The notes under the pieces were generated by a model. That model was not told the DNA's origin. It was given only the letters and a program-made list of their open reading frames with translations, and did no database searches. The position numbers were made by a program, and so were the translations under genes. This document shows positions 46,160-57,449 of a stretch of 64,000 nt of DNA, in pieces (position 1 is the first letter of the stretch; every line of letters starts with the position of its first letter). Origin of the DNA: Gnetum montanum (lineage: Eukaryota; Streptophyta; Gnetopsida; Gnetales; Gnetaceae); assembly GCA_015680685.1 (NCBI GenBank), contig MNCI01023527.1, positions 587,883-651,882 of the forward strand, read 5' to 3'.

Positions 46160-48530
46160 CCCCAGAGTGAATTGAATCATTAGGATTGTAATTATTTAGA
46201 AACTTGAAGTAATGGATTTAACTCTGGTAGATAATACCAAGTTATAAAGCTCTAATTTGACTAAAGGAGGTGAATATTATAAAAAAATTTCAAGGTTTCA
46301 ACATCCATGCCCTTAGGGTTGCTACTTATTGACATAAGTGTTTCAATGCTTACTTGATGGAAGTTGTACTAATTTCCATGTGTTATTTTTATTCATTGAA
46401 TTAATTTATTTTGTCATGACATACTCCAATTTCTTGGCATTTGGAATGCTAATAGCTTTTGCAAAACATTAAGGTTGTTCATGATCACAAAAATCTTCAA
46501 TGCTTTTTAAAATATGAGAAAAGTATATAATGAAATTGATGCTTTGAAGAAAAGAAATTCAATCATAGGAGAACTTTTTATATTTAAGTTCAAATCAGAA
46601 AGGTTGATGAAATAGAGTTAGTATGTTTGGGTAAATATATTAATATAGAAATCATTGTTATTCTTATCTATTGAAATTGTGCAACTAGAGAATCTACTTT
46701 TCAAGAATGAGAAGATTTGTCATAGGATTTTTCATTATAATCCTTTAGCATTGATACTATTAATTTTTTTCAAAGAGAAACCATTTATCTTTGTAGTAAA
46801 TGTAATGCCAGAATTAGTTTTGATTAGATCCCTATTAGTCATTGGAATCCTTAATTCTTCTTAAAATATAAGAAAAGTGATAGATGAAATCAATGTTCTA
46901 AAGAAAAATAATACAGTCATAGGGAAAAACCTTTTTTTGATTAGGAATAAGGACTATATCTATTGATTCTAACTAACATTAATGAATATTCAAAATTAGT
47001 TAGCATCCCTTTTGTAGGATTGCAAGGTTACTCTATTACCATGTTTTTTGCTTTCTACTTTAGAAGATATTAGCAACATCAAATGTTTTAAAGGATGTGA
47101 AGAAATAATTGAATCTTCTTATCCCCTTTTATACTTCATGTTATTAATAGATATACAATATATTAGATATTGCAAGATATAAAATCACTTCAAAATGACA
47201 ACAAAAATGGAGGAATTTCAAAATGAAATTTAGAAGATTTAGAATTGAAATGTGACTTTTACAAAAACTCCAATTACAATTATCCTCAATATGTTTAAAG
47301 TTCAAAATGCAAAAAATCAATAATTATTTGATGAAGAATGTTTGACAACTAGAATTTTATTGAAGACTCAAAAGTCATTAAAAACTATCAACTCATTAAA
47401 ATTTGATTTGTACTATGAAGAACAAATTTATGATAGAAAGATAAATTACTTTTAGAATCCCAAATATGTTTGACATTTAATTCCAAGTAATAGTAGAACA
47501 AACTATGCTCTCTTTGTTAAAGGTACTCAAAATTTTTATTAGGTTTTATTTCCTATTAGTAATAAAATGAAAGCATTTCTTAGTAGTGATAATACACTAT
47601 TCATTTCTTTTGATAACATAGTCTATGGAATGAAAAGACTACCATTAGGAAAAGCTAGTGATATAAAAACAACTTTATCATGCCACTGTTTAACACATTA
47701 TTTTTTATAGATATGTTGTATGGGGTTCTAATCTATTAAATAAGTATTAAAACTAAATACAAGAAACTCTAAAGCTTTTTTTTTCTTAATGAATTTAAAA
47801 TAAAGAGATAAACACAATATGATATTATGATTCTTAAAGTTGAGAAGATGTCAATAGAGGTTGAAGCTCTTTGTGAATTTATAGCCTATCCTCATAATCT
47901 TTCTACATCTTCATTGGATAAATATTTGAAAAAGTGATGATGAAAACCCTATTGATGTGTAAGTTTTGGTTGCAGAAAATATCCTTCAAAGACTTGTTTT
48001 AAGAGAGAAAAGCCTAGGATGTCTCCCATATGGGTACAAAAACCTAAGAATAACCTCCATTGGTAAAATGTAATAGTGTGTAGAAACTTAAACCAAAGAT
48101 TAATTCTAAATAAAAATAATATCTAAGTTTATATTTATAATGAAAATAGTAAAGTGTGATGGTGAAACATTTAACAAGATGGAAACAATATAATAACATA
48201 AATTTTTTTGAAATGGGATATAATAGATCTAGCTTAATATTAAAATATGAGCAAAATGAAAGTTGAAATAATTGATATGAATGAACTTAAAAAAATTTAC
48301 AATATAGTAATATAGATATTAGAAATGAAAATGAATAAAATGTACTAAGAATGTAGAGGAAACAATAGTAAATTTAAAATAAAATATAGAACCTGACTTA
48401 TACACTAAGTAGCATAATCTAAGGAAAATAAAATGATAAAGCAACAAAAATTAAATAAAGAACAGTTCTTAATCACATCAATATCTTATAATCAACTTAG
48501 AGTAACAGAAGAATCACAAGTTTCCAATAT
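46160..48530. other. Unassigned region with one protein-like stretch
   Basis: Most of this is AT-rich without domains. Around 47330-47700 one plus-strand frame stays protein-like with only scattered stops (for example NYALFVKGTQNFY and GMKRLPLGKASDIKTTL), suggesting an old coding region. I do not recognise it. The ORF 46655-46864 is short and undistinguished. Confidence 0.35.
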
Positions 48531-48539
48531 AAGAAATGA

Positions 48540-49090
48540 TTGAAGTTACTATCAAAACAAAAGCTAAAGTTCACTTACCTCTGGATTGAGTTATGGATTT
48601 CAGATATGTTATATGAAATCACTTATTGTAGTCTAGAAAAAGATTTAGTTGTATATTCAATATGCTTGCCTTTACCAGGTAAAGGTTTTCCAAAATTAAT
48701 AGTTCTTCATTTAATTCAAATATTTGATGGAAAAGGAGATATAGTATATCTAGCTATTAAAAACATGTTGAATGATATAGTGTTATCTTTGAAAACGATT
48801 AATTCTATAGCTACTAATGGATCTTCATCTATGGTAGCACATAAAAAGAAATTTTTTTATAATTAAAAATTTATTATTTTAATCTTATAGCTATGCCTTG
48901 TACTACTCATCAAGAGGCATTAGTAGCAACAAATGCTTCTAAAAATGTGCTTGAATTACAAAATTTTGATAAGATTCACATCAAATATATGCATGAGCTT
49001 AACATTTCTCAAAAAGAGGTAGAGAGTTAAATGAATTATTAGTAGCTACTAGGGGATTTGGCCTTTCAACTCAAGCACTATTCCTTCTCA
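48540..49090 (+). pseudogene. hAT-like transposase remnant
   Basis: The ORF 48540-48866 ends with IFDGKGDIVYLAIKNML, a linker, and SIATNGSSSMVAHKKKFF. The latter corresponds to the T-DGASSM-G-x-x-x-G-F segment of hAT-type transposases of the DUF4371/ZMYM-like branch, and the former to the preceding GKG-I-Y-A helix. After a frame change, THQEALVATNASKN and a QNFDKI-YMHEL segment parallel the CxxHR-x-L-A helix that follows in this family. The Cys/His of that motif are changed and the C-terminal dimerisation domain was not found. Only the middle of the transposase survives. Confidence 0.6.
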
Positions 49091-49439
49091 TTAAAGTGGG
49101 AGCATAGGGCTAGATGTGCATAGTATAGGATTAGTCCTTGTTATCTTGTTATGATGTCATTTTGTCTTACTATGTTGTGGTATCTCATGTGTGTACTAAG
49201 TCTTTATGCATGAATGATGCCTAAGGAATTCTCACTACACTTCTACTAATATGTAATGGATGTCATGTACTCTTACTATGTTGAATGTTGTGAGTACTAA
49301 GGCATAGTTCATTGTAAGTGAGTAGTGATTTGTGCTTATGGTCTATGCAGATGGTTATTGCTATGAAAAAAATGAAAAAGAGAGAATATTCCAATATTGT
49401 TTCTTGTAGTCTTGATCCTCATGATGAACCAATTTGAGA

Positions 49440-49920
49440 TAATAATCTAAAGAGTTAAGTGCATAATTAGATGCACAAGGAAATGTACAAAGAGGTTGTA
49501 GTTGAAAGGGATATTGCTAAATCCCTTGAGAAAGTGTAACATATTTAGGGCCAATTATTGAAGGTCAATGATTTGATCCTTTACTACTTACTTGCTACAA
49601 AGAAGAAGAGATTGATCCAAGAAATTGTGGACCTTATGGATGTGCCTTATATACGAGAGCTAAATTTAAGGAAAAATCATAAGCTTTTATTGGCTTAAAA
49701 TTTGGTATTGTAAAATCATTTGAAGTAGTTGGAAAATATTATTGATGATCTTTAGCTTATTATTCATGATCTTCAAGTTAAAGGATGAGAGTTGGAAACA
49801 TTAATAGATACTTAACAAAATGATATTAAGAACTTGAAAAATCAATTATCTATGCTGACTTAACTCAGGTCTGACAAAATTTCTGATATACTTAAAAAAC
49901 TATGCTTTTGAAGTTAAAGT
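49440..49920 (+). pseudogene. Coiled-coil ORF remnant
   Basis: A plus-strand frame with several stops shows heptad-like, Leu/Ile-rich segments (LIQEIVDLMD, RELNLRKNHKLLLA, ELETLID, QNDIKNLKNQLSML). The pattern resembles the coiled-coil segment before the Ulp1-like domain in the 8-kb modules, though I could not align them confidently. Possibly part of a related transposon ORF. Confidence 0.35.
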
Positions 49921-51040
49921 AATAATGAAAATGAAATGAACATTATGCCCACAGTTTATGCATTTGTAACATACAAATCCATGGAAAACGCTTAAAAGTC
50001 GCTAAATAAGTGAAATCAGATAAATATAGAAGCGAATCTACGCCTCAGAAGTTAAATAATCTGTAAATATAAGGAAATGCATACTATACATCTTAAATTA
50101 TGCATAAAAAAATCATCGCAACTAAAGTTAGGTGCACCAACATTTCAATCCGACCAGTGGTTCTTAAAACAGCCAAATAGGTTTAAACAAACACGGAAAT
50201 CACTGACGTGTGAATGAACAGCAGTGCGGTATATGCCAAGGTTATCGAGGGAAACATAGAAAGCTATGAAATTATGATCAACAATCAGTAGCTCATTTAA
50301 ATTAAAATATTTATTGAACTAAGTAAAGTTTCTTAAATATTAATTACCGTTTTTATGGACAATGAGATTAGTTTCTTGTTGATTATCACTTTGACGATTT
50401 AAAAAAAATTTTGTCAGGCTTTTTACAAAATTTATCTAGTATTTGAGAGTATCTAACACTTTAGCCCTAACCTGATTAGCTTTAACCCAAGAACCAATTT
50501 TTAGATGACATAATGCCTGACAACTTAGCAAAAACATATTTAAAATCTTTTTCATATATTCAAAATATAAAGTAGACCTAGACACATGTTAAAGCTGAAA
50601 CCTATAAAAAAATGATTTAGAATTAAGAATAAAAATTCAAAACATTCTATTACTGAAAATATAGCGATATATAATTTTGACTGAAGAACAACACCAAAAT
50701 GATCCTCAATGATCCTCCTTGCATGAAGTTTTTTTAATTTTCTTAGTTATTCATATTGCCGACTCTATTTTTGCATCTATTGAGGTATTTTTTTTTATTG
50801 AAAATGGTTTTAAATAGAGTTATATTGCAATTGTAAACAGAATGTTAAAACAAAAGGATTACACATGGGCTGGTTTTTAAAGTCATGGTCATGAAAATGA
50901 AAATTAATGTAAAGAATCTATTTCATAAACATTATATTTTTATTGTAATTATATATATGTTTTTCTTGCCATATAGATATTTGACATAAATAAAATACTA
51001 TGATAAATTTAATTAATTTTTTTTAACGTTAACAGAAGGT
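49921..51040. other. No gene recognised
   Basis: The first part (50000-50260) is less AT-rich and has several CpG-containing words (AATCCGACCAGTGG, CTGACGTGTGAATG), unlike the decayed surroundings. It may be younger DNA or a former promoter. The rest is AT-rich. Confidence 0.4.
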
Positions 51041-51043
51041 TAC

Positions 51044-51135
51044 TAATTTTATTAATAATGATTTTAAATTCATAGCATGTATATTAATAATGTTCAATGT
51101 ATCTGTTGTGTAATAGATTTTTAGTTCCAATCAAT
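51044..51135 (+). repeat. Direct repeat, left copy
   Basis: TACTAATTTTATTAATAATG through TAGATTTTTAGTTCCAAT matches 52634-52725 with about a dozen differences. The 1.5 kb between the copies has no recognised gene, and no terminal motif shows these to be LTRs. Confidence 0.65.
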
Positions 51136-52633
51136 GTTTAAGTTGTTAGATTCGGGTGGTAGTCAGCATTTCATAAAGGAGTCGGAGTTGGCTTGTCCTC
51201 AAATAATCGGTCAAATAGTCGGGTCAAAGAGTCGGGACTTATAAAAAAATTCAAATTCATGTAACTGAAAAGTGAAAGTATATAACTTGATTAGAATACA
51301 AGGTAGGTCCCTTTGCTTTTAGTACATAATTTTAATAAGTTTTTCTTTGCTTTAACTTGATAATGTTAATAAAAGGATTTGATAGCATTGCATGTACATG
51401 CAGTACAAATCATAACTAAAAAGCATGAATTGGAATTAATCTTGCAATGTCAAGTAACACTAAGAGATGGAATCTACTTCCAAATTTCAATTAACATTAT
51501 CATGAGAAGTGATAAAACAAGCAATCAAAAAAAAGCAAGACTAAGGCTTAACATATCATTGCAATTTAGAAAATCTAGGAGTAATGTTATAGGCTAACTA
51601 AAATGACAAGAATGACATTTTATTGATTATCATTTATCAATGCACTAAAATTCAAAGTCCTAATTGGTATTTATTTAAGAAGTATGGAAGTGAACATGAC
51701 TATTAGCTCAACACAATTTTATAATAAGAAAACTCACAGACACAATTCATAGTAATGATTAAGAATAATCAACTAGAACAAAAACTTAATAAAGCTACTT
51801 AGGTTTCAAAATTTTGAAAAATCATACATAGCACAATAAATTCTTAGAAATACTAGTTTGATTATATTGTTATTGGTTCTTAATTTTGAATGCATTTTTG
51901 TCCAAGTCTGGTAGGGTTTTTCTATTGGAGCTTATGAATAGTTAATACCATGGGATCTGAGATTAGCTTTAGTCATGTTTGGTGGGAAAATGTCCTAGAA
52001 AACGATTTTGCAAATGATGTTCAAATAGTTCTTCAAAGCCACCACCACCACCACTAGTCATCAAATTGCAATGCTACAAACTGCAATGTAGACAGGCATA
52101 TTTTTTCCATAAAAAATAATTTTTCCTTGAACAAAAAAATAATTTGTTAGGTCGTGCTTTTATTTATGTGCTTCCTCAAATACAATACATCCACATTCAA
52201 ATCTTATTAAAATCAAAACATAAGATTGTATATTATTTATCTTTAATACCATTTTTTTCTTTGGTGTTGTAATTATATTTTTATAAAGGAATTGGGAGTT
52301 AATAGAATCATGGACTAGAGCAAAATTGAGTCCTTACCAAATTCATAAGTAGAGACCATGAATTCATATCATAGTTGCATGTTTTCAACAATTACATCCA
52401 TTAAAATTCATGCATGCTTTTCATATTGGGTAGTTACATCCACTAAAACTCATGCATTATTTTCTAAAGTCTATAGTGACGTTTTCATAGAACAAACACT
52501 AGATGCCTCAGTTGTATAGAGTCATTGCAAAAATCACAGCCACTCTAAATCAATGTGGTATTTTCTTGCAACTGTGATCAAATGCCTGATTAGGTGCTTA
52601 ATCATCACTTGTTCAATCATTAGTTCCAATTCC
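51136..52633. other. Unassigned sequence between the direct repeats
   Basis: No gene is seen. It contains GGAGTCGGAGTTGG and GTCGGGTCAAAGAGTCGGG words (51178-51236), a (CCA)5 run near 52038, and a diverged duplication of ACATCCA(T/C)TAAAA(T/C)TCATGCAT (52395 and 52437). The ORF 51379-51597 is not recognised. Confidence 0.4.
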
Positions 52634-52725
52634 TACTTTTATTAATAATAATTTCAAAGTCAAAGCATGTATATTACCAATGTTCAATGTAGTGCTTAAT
52701 AGATTTTCAGTTCCAATTTGAGGGC
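52634..52725 (+). repeat. Direct repeat, right copy
   Basis: This is the partner of 51044-51135 in the same orientation. It might mark the edges of an old insertion or a duplicative rearrangement. Confidence 0.65.
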
Positions 52726-54190
52726 TATTACGCATGATGATGTATAATGCTAATCCATGAAAAATTTTATAGCCATCTAAACCAATCGTCTCATTTATGA
52801 CCTAGGATGACATAGGTTATGATTACTACTAGATCTTGGGAAAAGGTTATTTTTGTTCCCAAGAGGCCAAGAATACCGGATGGATTCCTACCACATCCAC
52901 CTATGGCCATGGTCCCATAGCATTCCCATAATGCCTTTGACAAGGTTTACATCATTGATGAAAATGTAATAAAGAACTACATTTTGGTTTATTGCCTTGT
53001 CCAATCCTCATCACTAAAACAAAATTATGTTGTTGTGCTTCATTATGTGCTCTGCTCCCATTGCTATCATCGCTATATTGTGCTCTATTGCATCATTCTC
53101 TACTCTGATGTGCCCTACTATGCTCTGCTCTACTCTGGTTGATTAGCTCCATCCCTCATTACTCTCCTCTACTCTACTTGGTTCTAGTCTTCTCCACTAC
53201 ATTTTTCTTCTTCAGCAACCTCACATCCCTCTTCTTCAGTAGTAGCATGTCCAGTCCAAGTAAATATTTTTGCTATTTTGTTGTATTTATTTTTAAAATA
53301 GTAATGTAAATTGTTTCTTATGAATACATAGTAGATTGTGAACATGTGTTTGCTTCTTTGGGTTTATGATTTATGGTTTTTCATAGGTTCAATTTTAGTG
53401 TGAGTCTATGCGACTCGCAATTTTTTTTCGTAGTGTGAGGATACATGACTCACACATTTTTAAAAAACATTCTTTTAACTATGTGACATAATGCATCTTA
53501 CATTTTATTTTTTCTTTGTAGTGAAAGTCTATGTGACTTGAACTTCAAGTCTAAAACCTGTGATTCACCGTCACTCGCATGATACCATAGTTTTTAATAG
53601 AACCTAGATATTGATAGTGTGAATCTAATCATATGGAACTTTATTTTTAAGGAAGACTGCAAGCATACTATGATACACAGTTTCATGGCATTTTTTTTTT
53701 CTATTTCTCAGTTTCCAATTGCAAGAGACCTAACCTCAGAGTGTTTGTTGAGATCTATACATATTTCAAAACTGCAACCACATTGCAATGCGTAGTGTCA
53801 TGGAATAATTTTTTTTTATGTTTTCAGTTTTTGATTATGAGAGACTTGTGTCTCATAGTTTACTAGTAGTATGTCTACAAGTGAACTACTACATGTAGTC
53901 TGGAAGCATTGTTTCTAATGTATGCTAATAATGTTAATTTTAATGTATCATAGCTATAGTTGGATAATTATCTATGAAAATTTACCTTCATATCAGTTGC
54001 TATTGTCAAAGTTATATCCAATCATGAGTGTGATAAAAGCTAAAGACAACATCCAAAGAGATCTTCTATGTGAACAGTTGTATTTTTTGAATTGTAGTCA
54101 TTTCAAAAGTATATTGATACACTTGTTCATCAATTTTTTTTGTGTTATGTTATTCTAAATGCTAATTAATTTCCAAAATTGCAACTACTA
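52726..54190. other. Low-complexity and short hairpin repeats
   Basis: 53040-53165 is a CTCTGCTCTACTCTG-rich tract. From 53395 to 53600, words such as GTGAGTCTATGCGACTCGC, GTGAGGATACATGACTCAC and AGTCTATGTGACTTG recur about every 50-120 bp, each with complementary GAGTC/GACTC-type arms. No gene is seen. Confidence 0.5.
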
Positions 54191-56607
54191 CCTTAGTCTA
54201 TGAATGTAATGTTAAAATTATTTTGGAGTTGCTAGAAATGTATGATGTTTTTGAAAAATTGAAGAGAAATGGAATTTATAATTGGATGACAATGAAAGGC
54301 TACTATGATAGAAATGTTATTTACAATATTTATGAATGGTTGACTGATGGTGTCTAAAATGGGGTAAATACCTTACAGGCCATTGTACAAGGTTATAATT
54401 TCACATTTAATGCAAATGATATTGTAGATATCATACAAGTTCCATGTAATAATGAGCCAACTATCAAGGAACAAAAATGAAAGAGAAGTGAAAATAACAT
54501 AATTCAATATGCCCAAAAATTTGATAAGGAAGATAGAAAGCCGAATTGCTATCTATAGTTACTATTGCTCTCCAAATTTATGTAGTGAGCTTTATTTCCA
54601 GTAGAAATAATCAAAGATAAGATTTCTAGTAATGTAATTTTTTACTCATGTGGGCATTGGATAATAATGAAAGTCTTTCTTTTGATATACCAATGACCAT
54701 ACTATTTGAGATAAAGATATGTGAAAGGGCATGGTAGCTTCATGATGTTAGAGAGTGTCTTGGCTTTCTAATTATTATGAGAAAATTATTACAGAAACAT
54801 AAGATTTAGGTTATCTCTATGTAACTTCAGGATATAGTGAAGTTGGATGCTGATAGCATTTTCTAGAATGCATCATTGTCTAAGAGGCCTGAAAGCTTAT
54901 ATGATGTAAAAGAAGTTGATAAACCTTATATGCAAGATGTGTTCCATCATGACAAATGTTCTCTTAATGCAATCAAAGACATGTTAGATAATGTGATTGA
55001 GACATTACATCAATATTTTGAAAGCAATGTAACACTTTAGAATATTGTGGTGGAGTTGAAATCTGATAAGTCTTGGTTGCTAGGAAAGAACAATGCGATG
55101 AAGGCAAAAATAGAGAACTCTATGGCTAATGAAAATAGTTACATGAATAAGATTATTATTTAGAATCAAAAAATGGGTGATGAAATTGTAGCATTAAATA
55201 CAAAAATATGCATGCTAAGGAATGCATTGATGTCCAAAAACATTCACCCTAATAGAATAAAAATCATATAAGACCCTAATAATGGTATGATGTTGTACAT
55301 TTTCTATATTTCTTCAAATCTTTATCATTTTTGGAAGCTTCTTTTTTAATGTCCTTAATGCTGATGTGTGTAACAGGTTTGAATGATATGGAGACTATTT
55401 GTTTCTATTGAACATAAAAAAGAATAAATAATCCATGAGATGAATAATTTCCAAAAAGTAATAGGTAACTAAACTTGATATTGTTATTACATATGTTATG
55501 TTCAAAAATTTAAATTTTTGATTTTTTGTTCACCCTATTGTCTTATTATATGTATGAAACTATAATAATAAAATGTAGTCTAATTTTATTATCTAATTTT
55601 TCTATTTTGTAGTTGATGCCAATGCTTATTTGAAAATACCAATTGATGATCATGCAACAATTGATAGAGTGATGTAGTTGCTTGTTTTCAGTATGCTTAA
55701 CAGTAAAGAGCTTGTGAGGATATCATTTGTCCCATATGTTACCACAAGATTCTCTTTTAAGACTTTATATAAAAAAGGGTTGAAAGAATAGCTCGACAAT
55801 GACATCATAAATATCTACATCATGTAGTTGAAACAACCTTAGAAGTTTCTCTATGATAGTCATGAATTTCACAATACAAAATATTTCATCCTCAATAATA
55901 TGTTTCAATGTTATGAGAAGTCCTTCAAGAGCAAGATGTAGGTGTCTCAAAAGAACCAGTCAAGACATACATCAAAGAATATCATAAATGTTGAAAATGG
56001 TACATTGGTTGAGGAAGAAGTTTATGATTTTGTTATAGAAATAGATTTTGTTAAAGAGCTTAAAGTTAAAATGTGTTGGGATGAGTTCTTGGAATCCAAA
56101 CATATTCTTTTGAACACTAGTAGACATTGGATTCTTATTGTTGTTGATGTACTAGCATATAAAATCGTGGTGTATGATTCAATGCCTTCTTCACAAAATC
56201 TTGTAGTAGTTAGAAGATTGGTGTTGAGTTTTATTGACTATTTATTTGATGGTGAGTTTGTTTTCTTTGAAGGTGTCATGCAACTCAAGGTAAAGAGGAA
56301 AGGAATAGCTATGAAATGAAATGTAATTACAATTGAAGGTCCTCTGAAACAAGAAAATGGATATGAATATGAAATGTATACAATAATCTATATGCATCAC
56401 TTAGTACTTAATAAAGAGTTAAATTTCACTATTGATTATGTTTCAGTGTATTCAAAGACCATGTTATGGGTAATCCTAAGTCCTCTAGGAGTTCATCAAG
56501 TTTTAAGAAACATGTGTTTGTGGGATATGAAGAATGAAAACTGCAATGAACATGGTTTAGTTATATTATGCGATGTAACTAAATCTAATTATAGTCATTG
56601 TTCATGA
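54190..56607 (+). pseudogene. Ulp1/C48-protease-like transposon ORF, copy B
   Basis: The best-preserved copy. 54200-54460 reads NGIYNWMTMKGYYDRN, NIYEWLTDGV and GYNFTFNANDIVDIIQVP, resembling the plant transposon protein family (PF20167-like). A coiled coil (SWLLGKNNAMKAKIEN) follows from about 55071, then an intron-like gap. The protease domain has LDNDIINIYIM (N-lobe), RHWILIVVDV with the catalytic-type His (56125-56127), VYDSMP with Asp (56176-56178), and QENGYEYE with Gln at 56350-56352. Tyr at 56368-56370 occupies the nucleophile Cys position. Stops include 55161, 55789, 55840, 55939 and 56317. Ulp1 proteases cleave SUMO-type conjugates; this one could not. A transposon origin is inferred. 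Confidence 0.75.
55611..55612 (+). other. Probable intron 3' splice site of the Ulp1-like gene
   Basis: TTTTTCTATTTTGTAG followed by TTGATGCC precedes the protease exon. A GGTATGATG near 55283 is a plausible donor. Copy A reads TTTTGAAATTGATGCC at this place, so the acceptor is lost there. The gap between coiled coil and protease is stop-rich in both copies, as expected of an intron. Confidence 0.45.
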
Positions 56608-57449
56608 TGCATTCCATTTTTTAAATGCTATTATGTTGTAATGCATCTCTTCCATGATTTTGTAAATGAATCTGTGTTGTGTTTTAGCTGTAATGAATAT
56701 CTTTTACATTTTTGTAAAATTATCTATAATAAATTATCCATAATTTTTTCTATCTAGGTGGAATTTTTGATATTCTATATATATTTAATTATTAATTATT
56801 ACAAGATTTTTGGTCTCTCATAACGCATCCTTAATTGTGGATCATATGTTAAGATAAGTTTGATACTCATGATTCAACAAAAGCTTCAACAATATGCTCA
56901 AAACAAGTATTTGACTTTGAAATATATAAAATAACAATTTCCAATATCAATTTTAAAAATTTTCTTTGATTTTTGGTAACCTACATGTTGTATTAACCTT
57001 GCACATATGGATTGCAATGACATGAGAGACACAAGGCATTGTACTTTAAGGTTGTGAAACCATGCATCTCACATGTCATTGAAGTTTTGCACTTGATTGC
57101 GATACACATGTTCTCATAGCTGATAGGTAGACTTTGTGACAACATGTGAATCATAGTAGCATGCACTATTCCAAAGTGTGAGAACATGTGAGTCACAATT
57201 CAATGCACTATGTTAACTAGGTCTCTATTTTAGACTACAAAACGACTATGAGTTGCAACCTTAACCATTATTTTTCAATTTTCAAGTTACAATGGAAATC
57301 CATATCACATGTTCTCACACACCAGAGTTGCAAAACTATGCATGTGGAATGTTCTTACAGCCTACGCAAACACTCTACGAAGACATGTGAGTTGCAATTA
57401 GACATACTTTATTTTACATGTCTCTATTTTAGGTTATGAGGGGAATGCA
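56608..57449. other. Non-coding module interior, copy B
   Basis: It matches 9641-10464 of copy A. Repeated words around CATGTGAGTC(A/G)CA and CACATGTTCTCAC form loose inverted pairs. The small ORFs here (56993-57196 minus, 57248-57439 plus) follow from these words and are not supported as genes. Confidence 0.5.
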
